DNA from: Doryteuthis pealeii | Lineage: Eukaryota; Mollusca; Cephalopoda; Myopsida; Loliginidae | Assembly (NCBI GenBank): GCA_023376005.1 | Contig: CM042157.1 | Coordinates: forward strand, 84,653,997-84,717,996 | DNA length: 64,000 nucleotides | Direction of reading: 5' to 3' | Notes under the pieces: model-generated | The model's database searches: none | What the model was told of the DNA's origin: nothing | What the model saw: the letters and a program-made list of their open reading frames with translations, nothing else | Translations under genes and position numbers: made by a program | In this document: piece by piece, positions 52,761 to 64,000 of the stretch | Layout: every line of letters starts with the position of its first letter | How positions within the stretch are numbered: the first letter of the stretch is position 1

Positions 52761-55260
52761 GTTTTTATAATGACAGGAGTTATGAAATGTATTTAAAGAA
52801 AAGGCTCATAACCGTATTTTGGCAAGCGTTCATTTTGAAAGTAAAGACATGCTTGGTACACACGAGGACGAAAATCAAGACATGATTGGTGCACATGGAG
52901 ATGTCCAAGATATGCAATGTATTTCATAGAGACACTATTTATTAAAAGTCGAGAAAAGTATTGTCTGAATTTTTGTGAAAAGTAAAAGGAAAAAGAAGAA
53001 AAAACAAAACAAAACAAAAAAACAAAGAAAACAAACAAATCATATGTAACTAGGTTTGGTGTAAATCCTATTAATTTGAACTATGTAGAACATTATCTCC
53101 ACTTTCAAGTTAATTCAAATCTGATATGCTTATTGAATTCTTGAACACTGAATTTACACAAGAATTTCTCTTCTAATTCTTTGTTCAGTGTATTGACATT
53201 GTCATTTCATCACTTAATTAATGTGTGGGGATTAATAAAAAATAAAATTAAACCAAATAAAAATAAATAAAACGAAAGTAAAACAAAATTAAATTAAATA
53301 TAGAAAAAATAAAAGACACAAAAAAGTAACAATCTCCAGAAGGCTTCAGACCAGAAGAGCCCTCTGAGCATGCACCCCCCCCCCCTGAATTCTTGGTGCC
53401 AAAAAGATTTTCTCAGCCCTTTTTACTCCAAGACTTTGAAGAGGAAACACCTATTGACTTACTCAGGGAAATATTTCCCCTCAAAGAAATAGTGGGAATC
53501 TGCTAATAAAGGTCTTACTCTAAAGTCATCCTCATCTCTGTTCCTTTGCTTCTTTTCCTAAATTCCATTTCCGCTTACTAGCCCACAAGAAGGAAGAATC
53601 AGATGTATTGGGGATAGGATACAAATACAAACGAATCAAACCACTCCCCCATAAATTGCATTTTGATCTGGCATGTCTAGCACCAGTCATTATGAAAACC
53701 AAGTGGGTGTGGAGTTTGCATAAAGAAATAAACTTTTTTAAAGAATATTAGGTATGTGCAAAAAGTAAAAGTTAGTAGAAAAATGTTAAAAAATAATTTC
53801 TTTACTTGCGAGTGTGTGTGTGCCTGTGACCTGGTTAACTTAGCAAAAAGAAGTTTGAAAACAAAATTTAATGAGACGGAAAAATTGTATCAATAAGACA
53901 GGATGGGTAATTCCATGTCAAATTAGCCAGGCCATTTCAACCCTATATATGTTGTACATTTATATTTACATTTTTGTAGTTTGTAGTTTTAACGATATGT
54001 TAGCATCGTTGGGAATCCTGTCAAGAGATTACTCTTGTAAAATAAACTATTCATCATAAAATTAAAGGATTAATGAATAAAGTGTTGAAGATTTCATTAA
54101 AATTGGATGATTCTCTGATTTTTGGTAATTGTTTTAAGATTAAAATTAAAAATTAAAATTAAAAATAAATTTTTAAAATTTTAAAATCAAAATCAAAAAT
54201 TTTTTTAAAATTATTTTTTGGCAAGTGTTTTGAAATTAAAAATTTAAATTATTTCAAAATCCAAAAATTTGAATTTTTAAATTTTCTTTATTACACCCCC
54301 TTAGAAAAATTGGACATACCTAAAATATTATGTATGTGCAAAAAGTTTCTAGAAAAAATAAAATCATTTTTTTTTATTTACATAAAGATATAGCAATGCC
54401 CCCCCCCCCTACACAAAAAACCCCCAGCAGAAATGTGTTTAAGAGCGCTGGGAAGTTTTGCACACAATTTTAGAATTAACCAAAATGAGAGTTGTTTCTC
54501 ATGTTTTTGACTTTTCGAAAAATGGCAGAAATCAATATTTAGATAATGGATAATTCCATGTTCGATCATCCAGAAAAAGTAAAATTGTCACCAACCCACA
54601 TCAATTTTTCTGAAATTTGGTACAGCTATAGACTATGTTATAGACAATCCCCAAAATTTGAGCTTCCAATTCCAAAAATTGGTGGAGTAATATCAATTTT
54701 TAGCTCTCCAAATTTGGTGGGGTTGGCGAAAAATGGCGACTTTTTCTAATCTATTTTTGTCTGTAAAATGAGTTCTAGAGCTTCCCTACTACTAAAAATT
54801 GGTTTATAAAAGTATTTTGGTCCAGGGAATCCAAAAATGCTATAAAAATTCTTTAAGTCAACCAATTTTAAGTTATTGATGATTTCTAATTTTTTTCATA
54901 GCAAGATCAATATACTGATTTGGCACTGCATCTACGAGAAATCTTTTTTCTATTATTATTTCTCATATATTGAACATTTTGTACCAAATCATTAATATTT
55001 TTAAATTGGGGATTATCTAATGTTAACGTAATCCATACCTGGACAATATTTCAGAAAAATTGAAGGGGGTGGGTGACATGGATGATTTAACCCAAATGAG
55101 AAATATACAGAGAGAAATATGAAAAAAAAAATGTTTACAAGATTTTTAAAACTAAATCATAGATTGCACAAAGTATTACTGGATTCCATTAAATTTGTAT
55201 AATTTGTATTATTTGGTCTATTGTCTTCATCTTCAATGTTATCTGTACAAAATGTTTCAA
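52761..55260. other. AT-rich sequence, mostly unassigned
   Basis: Includes an AAATTAAAATT low-complexity stretch (54130-54290) and, at 54090-54125, a CATTAAAATTGGATGATTCT segment of the foldback family. No exon or RNA seen. Confidence 0.45.
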
Positions 55261-55269
55261 AGTGAACAT

Positions 55270-56413
55270 TAAATTTGTTAGAAAAAAATAATCTAAGTTT
55301 CATTCGATTATTTAAATCTAAAAAATTTCATTCGAGTATTTAAATCTAAAAAAAATTCCATTCGATTATTTAAATCTAAAAAAAATTCCATTCGATTATT
55401 TAAATCTAAAAAAATTCCATTCGATTATTTAAATCTAAAAAAAATTCCATTCGATTATTTAAATCTAAAAAAATTCCATTCGATTATTTAAATCTAAAAA
55501 AAATTCCATTCGATTTTTTAAATCTAAAAAAATTCCATTCGATTATTAAATCTAAAAAAATTCATTCGATTATTTAAATCTAAAAAAAATTCCATTCGAT
55601 TATTTTAAATCTAAAAAATTCCATTCGATTACTTAAATCTAAAAAATTCCATTCGATTATTTAAATCTAAAAATTCCATTCGATTACTTAAATCTAAAAA
55701 TTCCATTCAATTATTTAAATCTAAAATTCCATTCATTCAATTATTTAAATCTAAAAAAATTCCATTCGATTATTTAAATCTAAAAAATTCCATTCGATTA
55801 TTTAAATCTAAAAAAATTCCATTCGATTATTTAAATCTAAAAAATTCCATTCAATTATTTAAATCTAAAAAATTCCATTCAATTATTTAAATCTAAAAAA
55901 TTCCTTTCAATTACTTAAATCTAAAAAATTCCATTCGATTACTTAAATCTAAAAAATTCCATTCAATTATTTAAATCTAAAAAATTCCATTCAATTATTT
56001 AAATCTAAAAAATTCCATTCAATTATTTAAATCTAAAAAATTCCATTCGATTACTTAAGGGACCGGGTTAGCTCAGTCGGTAGAGCGTTCGGCTAGAAAC
56101 CACAAGGTTCCTAGTTCGATACCGGTCCCTGCCAACTCAGCGTATGAGTAGCACAGGCATCTGTGCGGTAAAGTAAGGAGCTGATGGTAGGTGTGTCGCT
56201 CCACCTCAGATGCTTAAAACAATCTCCTTGGTCTAGCGCTATTGAAAAGGGGATAGACTCCCTCGCTGACTGGCTGATACCGACTTTAAACCGCCCCGTC
56301 GACTTTACTTACTTTACTTTACTTAAATCTAAAAAATTCCATTCAATTATTTAAATCTAAAAAATTCCATTCGATTACTTAAATCTAAAAAATTCCATTC
56401 AATTATTTAAATC
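55270..56413. repeat. ~26-bp satellite, about 30 units
   Basis: Unit ATTCCATTCGATTATTTAAA with TCTAAAAAA. Unit length varies only through the A run. Two subtypes (TTCGATTA, TTCAATTA) become interspersed to the right. Split by SINE-A at 56059-56324. Confidence 0.95.
56059..56324 (+). mobile_element. SINE-A, tRNA-derived, inside satellite
   Basis: Full-length copy with head, body and (TTTAC)n tail. TTACTTAA occurs on both sides, consistent with a short target duplication within one satellite unit. Confidence 0.93.
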
Positions 56414-58370
56414 GGGCTATAATTGTTGAGTAACTAAACAATACCTTTTAAATAAATTCTTAAAAAATTAATCATAAACTTAATATTATTAATGAGGATA
56501 ATATCTAAAACTGGTACTAATGTGGAATAGCGCACAAGAGATGATATCCTTAGATTACGTATAAAAAGCATTACATTTCATTACATTTTCCAGAACTACC
56601 AGAAACCTTTGAGATGCAGAGATGCTGATAGGTATGCGTCCTGCGTTCCTGATGCATAAAAATCTAAAAGGACACAGTAAAATCATATCCTTTTTTCTTC
56701 CTTCACCATTTACAAACTAACTGTAAATATATTTCAATAGTTTCTTAGAAAAGAATTGCACAGAATAGGTTACAAAGTAGGAGTTAGACGGCTTTTGTTG
56801 GGACGCATAAATTTTCCAGGGGACTCATTCAAAGCAAATATATGCGTTCCAAGATGTACTAAATCAAAAAGCTATCAGCGTCACTGGAGATGTTAGAGTT
56901 AGGATTAGTGTTAGGCTACTTCAGGAGTTTCTGTAATCTAATGCTATTTATATGTAAAATGTGAATCTAATGATATTATCTCCTGTGCGCTATTCTGTAT
57001 TAGTACCATAAAACTGATTCATTTTAACATCATAACCTAGTCATGAAATAACCCGGACTGGTTATTTTATGCCTAGGTTAGGGAATTGTGTTTATTGTAC
57101 ATTTATCTTTAAATTTAAAAAAAAAAATGTTTCCTAAGAGATTTGAACACAGTTATGTATTTCTATCTAATAATTACATAGTTTCAAGTAATTATTCCAA
57201 TTCAATAATTCTTAGTAAACATTTAATATAATTGTCTACTAAAAATTATTATTAGTTCTAATTGAATTGAATTATAGCTTCAAGAAACTATTTTTATTAC
57301 AAATAATTTACAGTTATAGATAGGGATGTGCATTTTCTCGCTGGTTCTAAAAAAAGGGTGATCACAGGAAATTTTTAAAAATCATATAAAATAAAAATTT
57401 TTACTAAATTGAAAAGGCCAATAATTTTTTTCATTAGTTTTTGTTTCACGCATTGATCCCCTGTACAAAGATTTTTTTTTTTTTTTTTGGATATAAATAA
57501 TTTTTACATTTTTGGAAAGATAATTTAACAACGGAACATATGTAAAAAAAACTAAATTGCAACTAATTCGGTTTTGGTAATAGGGCATTTTAAACATTGA
57601 AACTTAAATCTCGTATATAAGAAAAAATATGTATCTTTTTTTTTCCTAAATTGTTAGATTATTTTCTAAAGAATTTTATATTAAAAGTTCCTATTGTCTA
57701 CTTGTTTATATTTTTTTTTCAAGGATTTTTTAAAATTTATAAAATGTAAAATAAATACTTCTGTTTAGCGGATATCAAAATCGTATTTATTAATCAAAGA
57801 AAATATTGTATTAAAAATATCTAGCTAAAAATAATGATATAACATATTTTGGTTTTTATTTTCAAAAAATTTTGAAAATTATGTTTGAATTACAAATTGT
57901 TGTCATTCTTAATAATGGATGGATCTAACGGAAATAATATACGCTTTGGTTTTTGAGGAAAACTCTTGTAGTTGCTGTTGTTGTTTTTGTTGCAGCGCTG
58001 AGTTGTTGAGATACATAAGTTAAATCGTGAGACACCAAGGAAATGCTAAATTAGTAATTTGTTTTTGCTTCAGAAAAGAAATTATTATATGTACGATTCT
58101 CCATACAAAGAAATAGTGCACATGTCAAGATGCGATAACTATGTCAACAAAGATTGGAAATTTTATGTAAGAGAAATTTCTTTTTTCTTTTTTATAACAC
58201 ATAAACTTGGAATTGTTCTTTATATTAAACGTAAAAGAAAACATTAAAAAATTAATTTTCAATTTTTTATTGACGTTTTAAAATATTTTTTATTGACGTT
58301 CTAAAATATTTTTTAACAATCCCTGTGCGTATTAAAAGAGCATGTTGTATTCCAACTGAATATAACTATT
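56414..58370. other. AT-rich sequence, nothing recognised
   Basis: GC-poor with homopolymer runs. 57050-57110 has a faint retroposon-like GGTTATTTTATGCCTAGGTT, resembling 16262-16285. No coding signal. Confidence 0.45.
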
Positions 58371-58377
58371 TTTTAAA

Positions 58378-58616
58378 CTGATCTATTTGATCTATAGATG
58401 GGATCCTAACAGGTACTACCACTTCGGGTCAGATTGGACCTGGGAGTAATGTCACTGAAGAGTTACTCCACACTCTCCAGATTTCCAGAACTGGAGCCTC
58501 ATCATCAGATGCACTTTACATTCATACCCAAGAGACCTCTTTTTTATTTGGGGGGCTGGTCTTACCCCTCTGCAGGGGATATAGTTAGCGTATGCTAAGC
58601 CCCACTGACAAGGCGA
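58378..58616 (-). mobile_element. RP599 retroposon, internally deleted and old
   Basis: GATGGGATCCTAACAGGTAC, ACTACCACTTCGGGTCAG and the CTTACCCCTCTGCAGGGG head end are present with the middle deleted. Confidence 0.8.
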
Positions 58617-58847
58617 ATGTAAAAGAGTAAAATTTGAAGAAAAAAAAAAAAGAGGGAGGTATGAAGTGAAGCACAACGTCAGGCTTATAAAATTATTTAT
58701 TTATAAAACTCCCATGAATAATATTTTTATATTTCAATTAATTTTGAAAGCGACTTAAAAAAAAAAAAGTTTCCTTTTTTTCTAAAAACTTGTTGATTTT
58801 AACCTTAAAACATCTGTAAAATCAACAAAAAAAAAAAAAGATTTACA

Positions 58848-60050
58848 GTAGCTACTGGCAAAATGAGCCTAAAATGCGTTTTTGACAAAATGACTTTAGC
58901 CCCCCCCCTACAGAAAATAATTTACCAAAAATCAGGGAATTATCGGATTTTAATGAAATTTTCAGTGTTTATTTATCAATGAATGATCTTTATAATGCAT
59001 TATTTATTTTATTTCAAAACATTCTCATTTTTTTCAGGTCACTTATTTTTGACCCCCTTATGTTAACATTTTTTTCAAGTTGGTCTTATATTGTACTAAT
59101 TAAAGTATAAATAAAGAGATAAAAGACCAAAGTTATGAATAGAAACAAAAAAATTTTTTTACGGTGGCTATTCTATGAGAAAATAAGTACCGAAAATCGA
59201 AAAATAAAATGTAAAAAAGTAATAGATAATTAATTTTTTGGAGATTTCTTTTTACTCATTTCGATAATTATTTAATTGGCTATTATCTTATAAAAGAAAA
59301 ATTTATACATTGATATTATTACTGCTTATAAAGGGGGGGGGGTACATTTTCAATAGAGTTTTTCTTCAAAACTTATTACATTATGTGTCTAAAATAAGGT
59401 TTGCATTAAATAGATATTTATTTCTAGAATCTAAAAATATAACATTTATTTTAAAATGTTATATTTTTAGATTCTAGAAATAAATATCTATTTAATGCAA
59501 ACCTTATTTTAGACACATAAAGTAATAAGTTTTGAAGAAAAACTCTATTGAAAATGTAACCCCCCCCCCTTTTGTAAGCAGAAAAAATATCAATGTATAA
59601 TTTTTTCATCAGAAAATTTTTATTTTAAATGAATTTTATATATTAATTTTTCATAGCAAAAATACTAAATTAATGTTTTGAAATAAAATACCATGCATTA
59701 TAAAATTCATTAATTGATAAATCAATACTGAAAATTTCATTAAAATCGGATAATTACCTGATTTTTGGTAAACATTTTTTCCATCTCAAATGTTACGTTA
59801 AAATTGTAAACAAGCGCCTAAAATTATAATGATGATTATTATTATCATTATCATAAAACCCTTGAAAAAGAGACAGAATGGCCGATTGCGTTGAAATTGA
59901 CCAAAACAAATGGTTTCAAATCTTTTAAAAATAAACTGCATATGTAATGTTATTTTTCTTTTTTTAATGATGGTTATTATGTTACTACTTATCGATTTAG
60001 ACAAAGTTTGACCTTAAATAATAGATTTAATTATTTTTAATTCGATTTTA
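58848..60050. mobile_element. Foldback element, left partner
   Basis: Its sequence reappears in inverted orientation at 61255-62232. It is also palindromic in itself: ACCAAAAATCAGGGAATTAT near 58927 pairs with the block near 59740-59770, and the core 59336-59570 is a long hairpin. Confidence 0.8.
59336..59575. repeat. Near-perfect palindrome with ~105-bp arms
   Basis: TAAAATAAGGTTTGCATTAA on the left and its complement on the right, centred near 59447. Arms start and end with G and C runs (59332-59341 and 59561-59569). Confidence 0.88.
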
Positions 60051-60589
60051 AAATTCCTAGCAGACGATAAAAACGACGGTCCCTAATTTACAGTGATTTA
60101 TTTATTTACTTTAATATTTTATAAAAAAATTCTAAATTGTAAATCATTTTTAATTTCTGAAATTTGCCGTACACAACAACATTTAAACTAAATAAATTTT
60201 ATGAATTGAATTTTACAACTTTCCGAACGATTTTTAATTTTATTTACACCCGAAGCAATTTAGCGAAAAAGTAAGGTTAAGTTTCTTGAAAAAAATTGAT
60301 AAAAAGGTTTTCAATATCCCCCACTCCTAAAAATAGAGAAAGAAAAAAAAATTTAAACCAGCAGAAATAAATAAAATAAGTAAAAATTAAATAACAAAAC
60401 AAATTTTATCTCCGTTTTTTTTACCCAAAACAAAACCCCACGAAAATACTATCCCGTATTTCATTTTCCGTTTTTGTTTAATAAACAAATAAAAAAAGAT
60501 AAAATTGTAGTACCTATTGCCGCACTTTTATTTCCTTTCATAATCTTCGATAAGAGAAGATTTGCTCGAAGAAGCAGACAGTCCCAAAT

Positions 60590-60830
60590 TTAACTTTTTT
60601 CCTTAACTTTTTCTTCGCTCTTTCTTCCAAAATGGAGGATAAAACGCGTGTGTGCACAAACGCCGTCTCTATGGCAACGCCACTTCCCGCGCTTATACAA
60701 ATCTCGCGAGACTTCACACAACACCACCAATGACCAAGAAATAGGTTCTTCTTTCTCGCTATTATATACCCCAACTAAACGTTTATCGGTAATTTTGATC
60801 TTTTGTCGTCGCGGTCTCCTGCCCTAATCT
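60590..60830. promoter_or_regulatory. CpG-rich promoter-like island
   Basis: A short GC/CpG-rich island in an AT-rich background. TCTCGCGAGA (60702-60711) is the palindromic CGCG-box known from animal housekeeping promoters. GTCTCTATGGCAAC (60665-60678) fits the RFX X-box. AAAATGGAGG (60629-60638) resembles a YY1-type start-site element. No TATA placement is convincing. Either direction is possible. Part of the right side (from 60785) is repeated at 41395. Confidence 0.5.
60632..60733 (+). CDS. Short open frame in promoter-like island
   Basis: 33 codons from an ATG in a YY1-like context, MEDKTRVCTNAVSMATPLPA then LIQISRDFTQHHQ, stop TGA. It could be a first exon, an upstream ORF or chance. 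No homologue is recognised, and the RFX-like and CGCG boxes lie inside it, which argues against simple coding. Confidence 0.15.
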   Translation: MEDKTRVCTNAVSMATPLPALIQISRDFTQHHQ

Positions 60831-60934
60831 ACGCTGTTTTAGCGAGCCGACGTCAGGTGAATTTCCGACCCATCTAAGATATTTTCCGAGTCGTGTTTAT
60901 GTCGCTTTTTATCGGCAAATTAATGTAGATTTTT

Positions 60935-62427
60935 GGCTAAACTTGCAAATTGGTCGGAAAATTAAAACGGAAAGTTTTTTGGTGGTCCCCCATGACAGTT
61001 TAACTACAGTCTATGAATGAACTTTTTGCGAATTGGGTTACGGTTTGGGGATTAAGGTTGTTTTTAATTACGTATTGCTTTAAAAAAAAATTACTATACA
61101 TTTAATGTTGAAAATATTTTTTTTAAACCAAGTTTAATTGAAATTATACATTGCAATACTAACACAAACAACTTAGACTAATGTGTCTACCGTTGGATTC
61201 AATAATTAATTTCAATGGTTCATTAAATGTATAGTAGGGACTGGCAAAAAAAAAAATCGGATACTTTAAAACCGAATTAGGAATAATTAAATCTATTATT
61301 TAAGGTTAAACGTTAAACGTTGTATATATAATTACATATGCAGTTTATTTTTAAAAGATTTGAAACTATTTGTTTTGGTCAATTTCGACGCGATCCGCCA
61401 TTTTGGCTATTTTCCAATGGCACTTGTTTACAATTTTAACGTAACATTTGGGATGAAAAAAAATTACCAAAAATCAGGTAATTACCTGATTTTAATGAAA
61501 TTTTCAGTATTGATTTAACAATTAATGAATTTTATAATGCATCAGTTATTTTATTTCAAAACTTTAATTTAGTATTTTTGCTATGAAAAATTAATATATA
61601 AAATTCATTTAAAATAAAAATTTTCGGATTTTTAGTTTAAAATGTTATATTTTTAGATTCTAAAAATAAATATCTACTTAATGCAAACCTTATTTTAGGC
61701 GCAAAAAGTAATGTTTTGAAGAAAAACTCGATTGAAAATGTACCCCCTCCCCTTTTTAAACAGAAAAAACATCGATGTATAATTTTTTCTTTTATAAAAT
61801 TAAATAATTATCGAAATGAGTAAAAAAGAAATCTCCAAAAAATTAATTAATTATTATTTTTTTACATTTTATTTTTCGATTTTTGGTACTTATTTTCTCA
61901 TAGAAGCGCAACCATAAAAAGTTTTTTTTTGTTTCTATTCATAACTTCGGTCTTTTATCTCATTATTTATACTGTAATTAGTATCGAAAATGATCAACTT
62001 GCAAAACATTTTACGCCCCCAACATAAGGGGGGTCAAAATTAAGTGACCTGAAAAAAATGAGAAAGTTTTGAAATAAAATAAATAATGCATTATAAAGAT
62101 CGTTCATTGATAAATAAACACTGAAAATTTCATTAAAATCCGATAATTTCCTGATTTTTGGTAAATTATTCTCTGTAGGGGGGGGGGGCTAAAGTCATTT
62201 TGTCAAAAACGCATTTTAGGCTCAGTTTGCCAGTCCCTAATGTATAGTAATTTTTGGCTTTTTTAAAGCAATACGTAATAATTTAAAAAAAAACAACCTT
62301 AATCCCGAAACCCCTAATCCGTAACCCAATTCGCAAAAAGTTCATTCATAGACTGTAGTTAAACTGTCACGGAGGACCTCCAAAAAAATTTCCGTTTTAA
62401 TTTTCCGACTTTTGTGCAAGTTCAGCC
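60935..62427. mobile_element. 1.49-kb TIR element with nested foldback
   Basis: Ends GGCTAAACTTGCAAATTGG and (complement) GTGCAAGTTCAGCC, the same TIR as the MITE at 33816-34176. Arms pair over about 150 bp (60935-61095 and 62265-62427), including CTATGAATGAACTTTTTGCG. Flanks AGATTTTT and ATATTCTT match at 6 of 8 positions, a decayed hAT-type duplication. It contains the foldback at 61255-62232 and no transposase. Confidence 0.8.
61255..62232. mobile_element. Foldback element, right partner (nested)
   Basis: Inverted relative to 58848-60050. Shared landmarks include CCTTAAATAATAGATTTAA complement, GGCTAAAGTCATTTTGTC and TGCATTATAAAGATCGTTC. Somewhat deleted in the centre. Confidence 0.8.
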
Positions 62428-62691
62428 ATATTCTTTATTTAGTTTTTGAAGTAGGGACACCCAGTGAGAATCGGTTTTGTCAGCCTAATTCGCTGAATAT
62501 TGTACCAGACGAGGAGCCTAGGTTGTCTAATTATCTAGGTAGGTGAGATTAAATAACAGCTTAATGGGGGGGGGGTGTGATTTCCCACCAGCCAGCATCT
62601 GTCCCCCGCGTCTAAAAGGGTTAACAGAGTTATAATTCGGCGCCTCTGAGGGGGAATGCCGACGGAACCAGGCATTTTCGATTCATACTGG

Positions 62692-62944
62692 TATTGTGTT
62701 AGTATAGCATTTAATTCTTGCTGTTAAGCAACAAATAAATGAATTAAAACTTAGTTTAATTCTAACAATTTATTAAAGACAAATAAAACAATGAGTAACA
62801 ATATAAAGTCCTTCCTTTTATTGTATTAGTATAGCATTTAATTCTAAGACTAACAGCAACAAATAAATGAATAAAAACAGTTTAATTCTAACATTTTATT
62901 AAAGACAAATAAAACAATGAGGAACAATATAAAGTCCTTCCTGT
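62692..62944. repeat. Two-copy ~125-bp tandem duplication
   Basis: TTAGTATAGCATTTAATTCT begins both units (62699 and 62826), and AAAACAATGAGTAACAATAT or a one-base variant plus AAAGTCCTTCCT ends both. Confidence 0.9.
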
Positions 62945-62971
62945 GTATAAAGTTGAGTTTAAGGGACTTAC

Positions 62972-63159
62972 TGACGTGCTGGAGAAGATATCTGGTATCT
63001 TAGGGTAATTTCTTGGAGAGGATTTAAAGTCGCTGCCTCGTCGGATCTGGTCCGGGGTCTCTTCTGGTGATTTTCTGGGTATTTTGCGCCAAAACTTCTG
63101 GACTCATCACGTGATTGGTATATCCAATCGTAGAAAGCCTCTCCTACACCCAACTCCAC
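62972..63159 (-). CDS. Candidate first coding exon, unknown protein
   Basis: The minus frame starts at ATG (63159): MELGVGEAFYDWIYQSRDES, then RSFGAKYPENHQKRPRTRSD, EAATLNPLQEITLRYQISSP, ARQ. It runs into GTAAGT (62971-62966), a strong splice donor, exactly where the frame would otherwise stop at TAA. Composition is mixed and GC is above background. I do not recognise the protein. An LTR-retroelement leader (TTGGCGCAAAATACC inside it looks like a primer-binding-site motif) is an alternative reading. Confidence 0.3.
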
Positions 63160-63740
63160 ACACAGAAACTACCATTTTACTCACCCAACACTGGGTATCC
63201 ACGCACTAAACCAACCTTTGTGTCACATTTTGATCTTGTCGGGAGCCAAATAAACACACTCTCCTGCAGGATTGCCCCCTTCCCCTCTGAAATAATTGTC
63301 AGGGGCTTTTTGTTAAAAAAAACCCAAAAAGATTCATTTTTTGCTTTTTAAACTAAAAACTATATCTTTATAACAACTACCAAATATATGCACCCTCCGG
63401 TGCAATTATTTAAGTTTTAATGTAATAAAATATTATATTAAATTAGAAAAACTTATGAAACTAAATAAAAATGCAGATAAAAAGATTTAAAACAGGGGGG
63501 GGGGTGTATAATCGAAAAATAGAACAACTTAAACTTACTCTTCCATCACTCCCGTCTTTCATTGCGAAATTTTCCTAATTTAAATATTTAGTTGAATTAG
63601 GAAGTAAGAATAAAATGACAGTTATTTCTTCTTGTTAATGGATTTCTTTTAAGATTTATCTCCGAGATTTTTGCTCATATTCATTAAAATAAAACCAAAC
63701 AATTAGAAATCAATAATACGAAGCATATATTTATTAAAAT
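63160..63740. other. Unassigned sequence upstream of the candidate exon
   Basis: Moderate GC at 63160-63310, then AT-rich with a G run at 63495. No element ends recognised. Confidence 0.4.
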
Positions 63741-63742
63741 AT

Positions 63743-64000
63743 GGGGCCGGTTTAGCTCAGTCGGTAGAGCGTTCGGCTAGAAACCACAAGGTTCCTAGTT
63801 CGATACCGGTCCTCGCCAACTCAGCGTATGAGTAGCACAGGGATCTGTGCGGTAAAGTAAGGAGCTGATGGTAGGTGTGGCGCTCCACCTCAGATGCTAA
63901 AACAATCTCCTTGGTCTAGCGCTATTGAAAAGGGGATAGACTCCCTCGCTGACAGGCTGATACCGACTTTAGGCCGCCCCGACAACTTTACTTTACTTTT
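63743..64000 (+). mobile_element. SINE-A, tRNA-derived, near full length
   Basis: GGGGCCGGTTTAGCTCAGTC head, box B-like TTCGATACCGG, full body and CTTTACTTTACTTTT tail at the window end. A good consensus representative of the family. Confidence 0.95.

Overview
This is a repeat-dominated, AT-rich animal nuclear window with no complete protein-coding gene that I can support. The tRNA-derived SINEs, abundant (TA)n, (GA)n and (AAT)n tracts, palindromic DNA elements and CR1/L2-like LINE remnants suggest a large invertebrate genome. A mollusc, perhaps a cephalopod, is my guess, but nothing here fixes the species. A 100-N gap (3659-3758) separates bases 1-3658, which look like uncorrected long-read sequence, from the cleaner remainder.

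The most interesting content is a set of type I hammerhead ribozyme (HHR) motifs scattered over 8.9-52.7 kb. At least eleven have an intact CUGANGA core, a stem II, GAAA, a self-complementary stem III and a pairing stem I. At least three more are decayed. They sit in short elements that are often palindromic, usually bordered by (TA)n tracts and often marked by a box close to ATCCGACAATAT. In three of them a tRNA-like, pol III-type sequence lies just upstream of the ribozyme. Two of those three form a roughly 381-386 bp unit present as about 1.4 tandem copies. Type I HHRs with tiny stem III are established features of Penelope-like retroelements and metazoan retrozymes. The tRNA-like/HHR units, the HHRs with long insertions in stem II and the head-to-head HHR pairs look like unusual or undescribed variants of that theme.

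Layout. 0-3.7 kb: low-accuracy segment with two copies of a 599-bp retroposon (called RP599 here). 4-8.8 kb: LINE and LTR-like remnants, simple repeats, RP599 and the first SINE-A. 8.8-10.6 kb: dense HHR-element cluster. 10.6-20.8 kb: LINE remnants, foldback MITEs, one candidate terminal exon (14.16-14.36 kb, minus strand) and a 171-bp tandem array. 20.8-21.4 kb: HHR unit. 22.2-30 kb: A/T, GA and 110-bp arrays, and RP599. 30.3-32.1 kb: second HHR cluster. 32.4-44 kb: minisatellites, Helitrons with nested hAT-type MITEs and SINEs, and five foldback MITE copies. 44-52.8 kb: SINEs, two full-length RP599 copies with target duplications, a split LINE, a foldback, Helitrons and two more HHR elements. 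55.3-56.4 kb: a 26-bp satellite with a SINE inserted. 58.8-62.4 kb: paired foldback elements, one inside a 1.49-kb terminal-inverted-repeat element, flanking a small CpG-rich promoter-like island (about 60.6-60.8 kb). 62.9-63.2 kb: a candidate exon. 63.7-64 kb: SINE-A.

The elements interact mainly by nesting. The best case is a Helitron (33754-34660) carrying a MITE with a perfect 8-bp target duplication. A second Helitron copy at 50817-51118 preserves the empty site.
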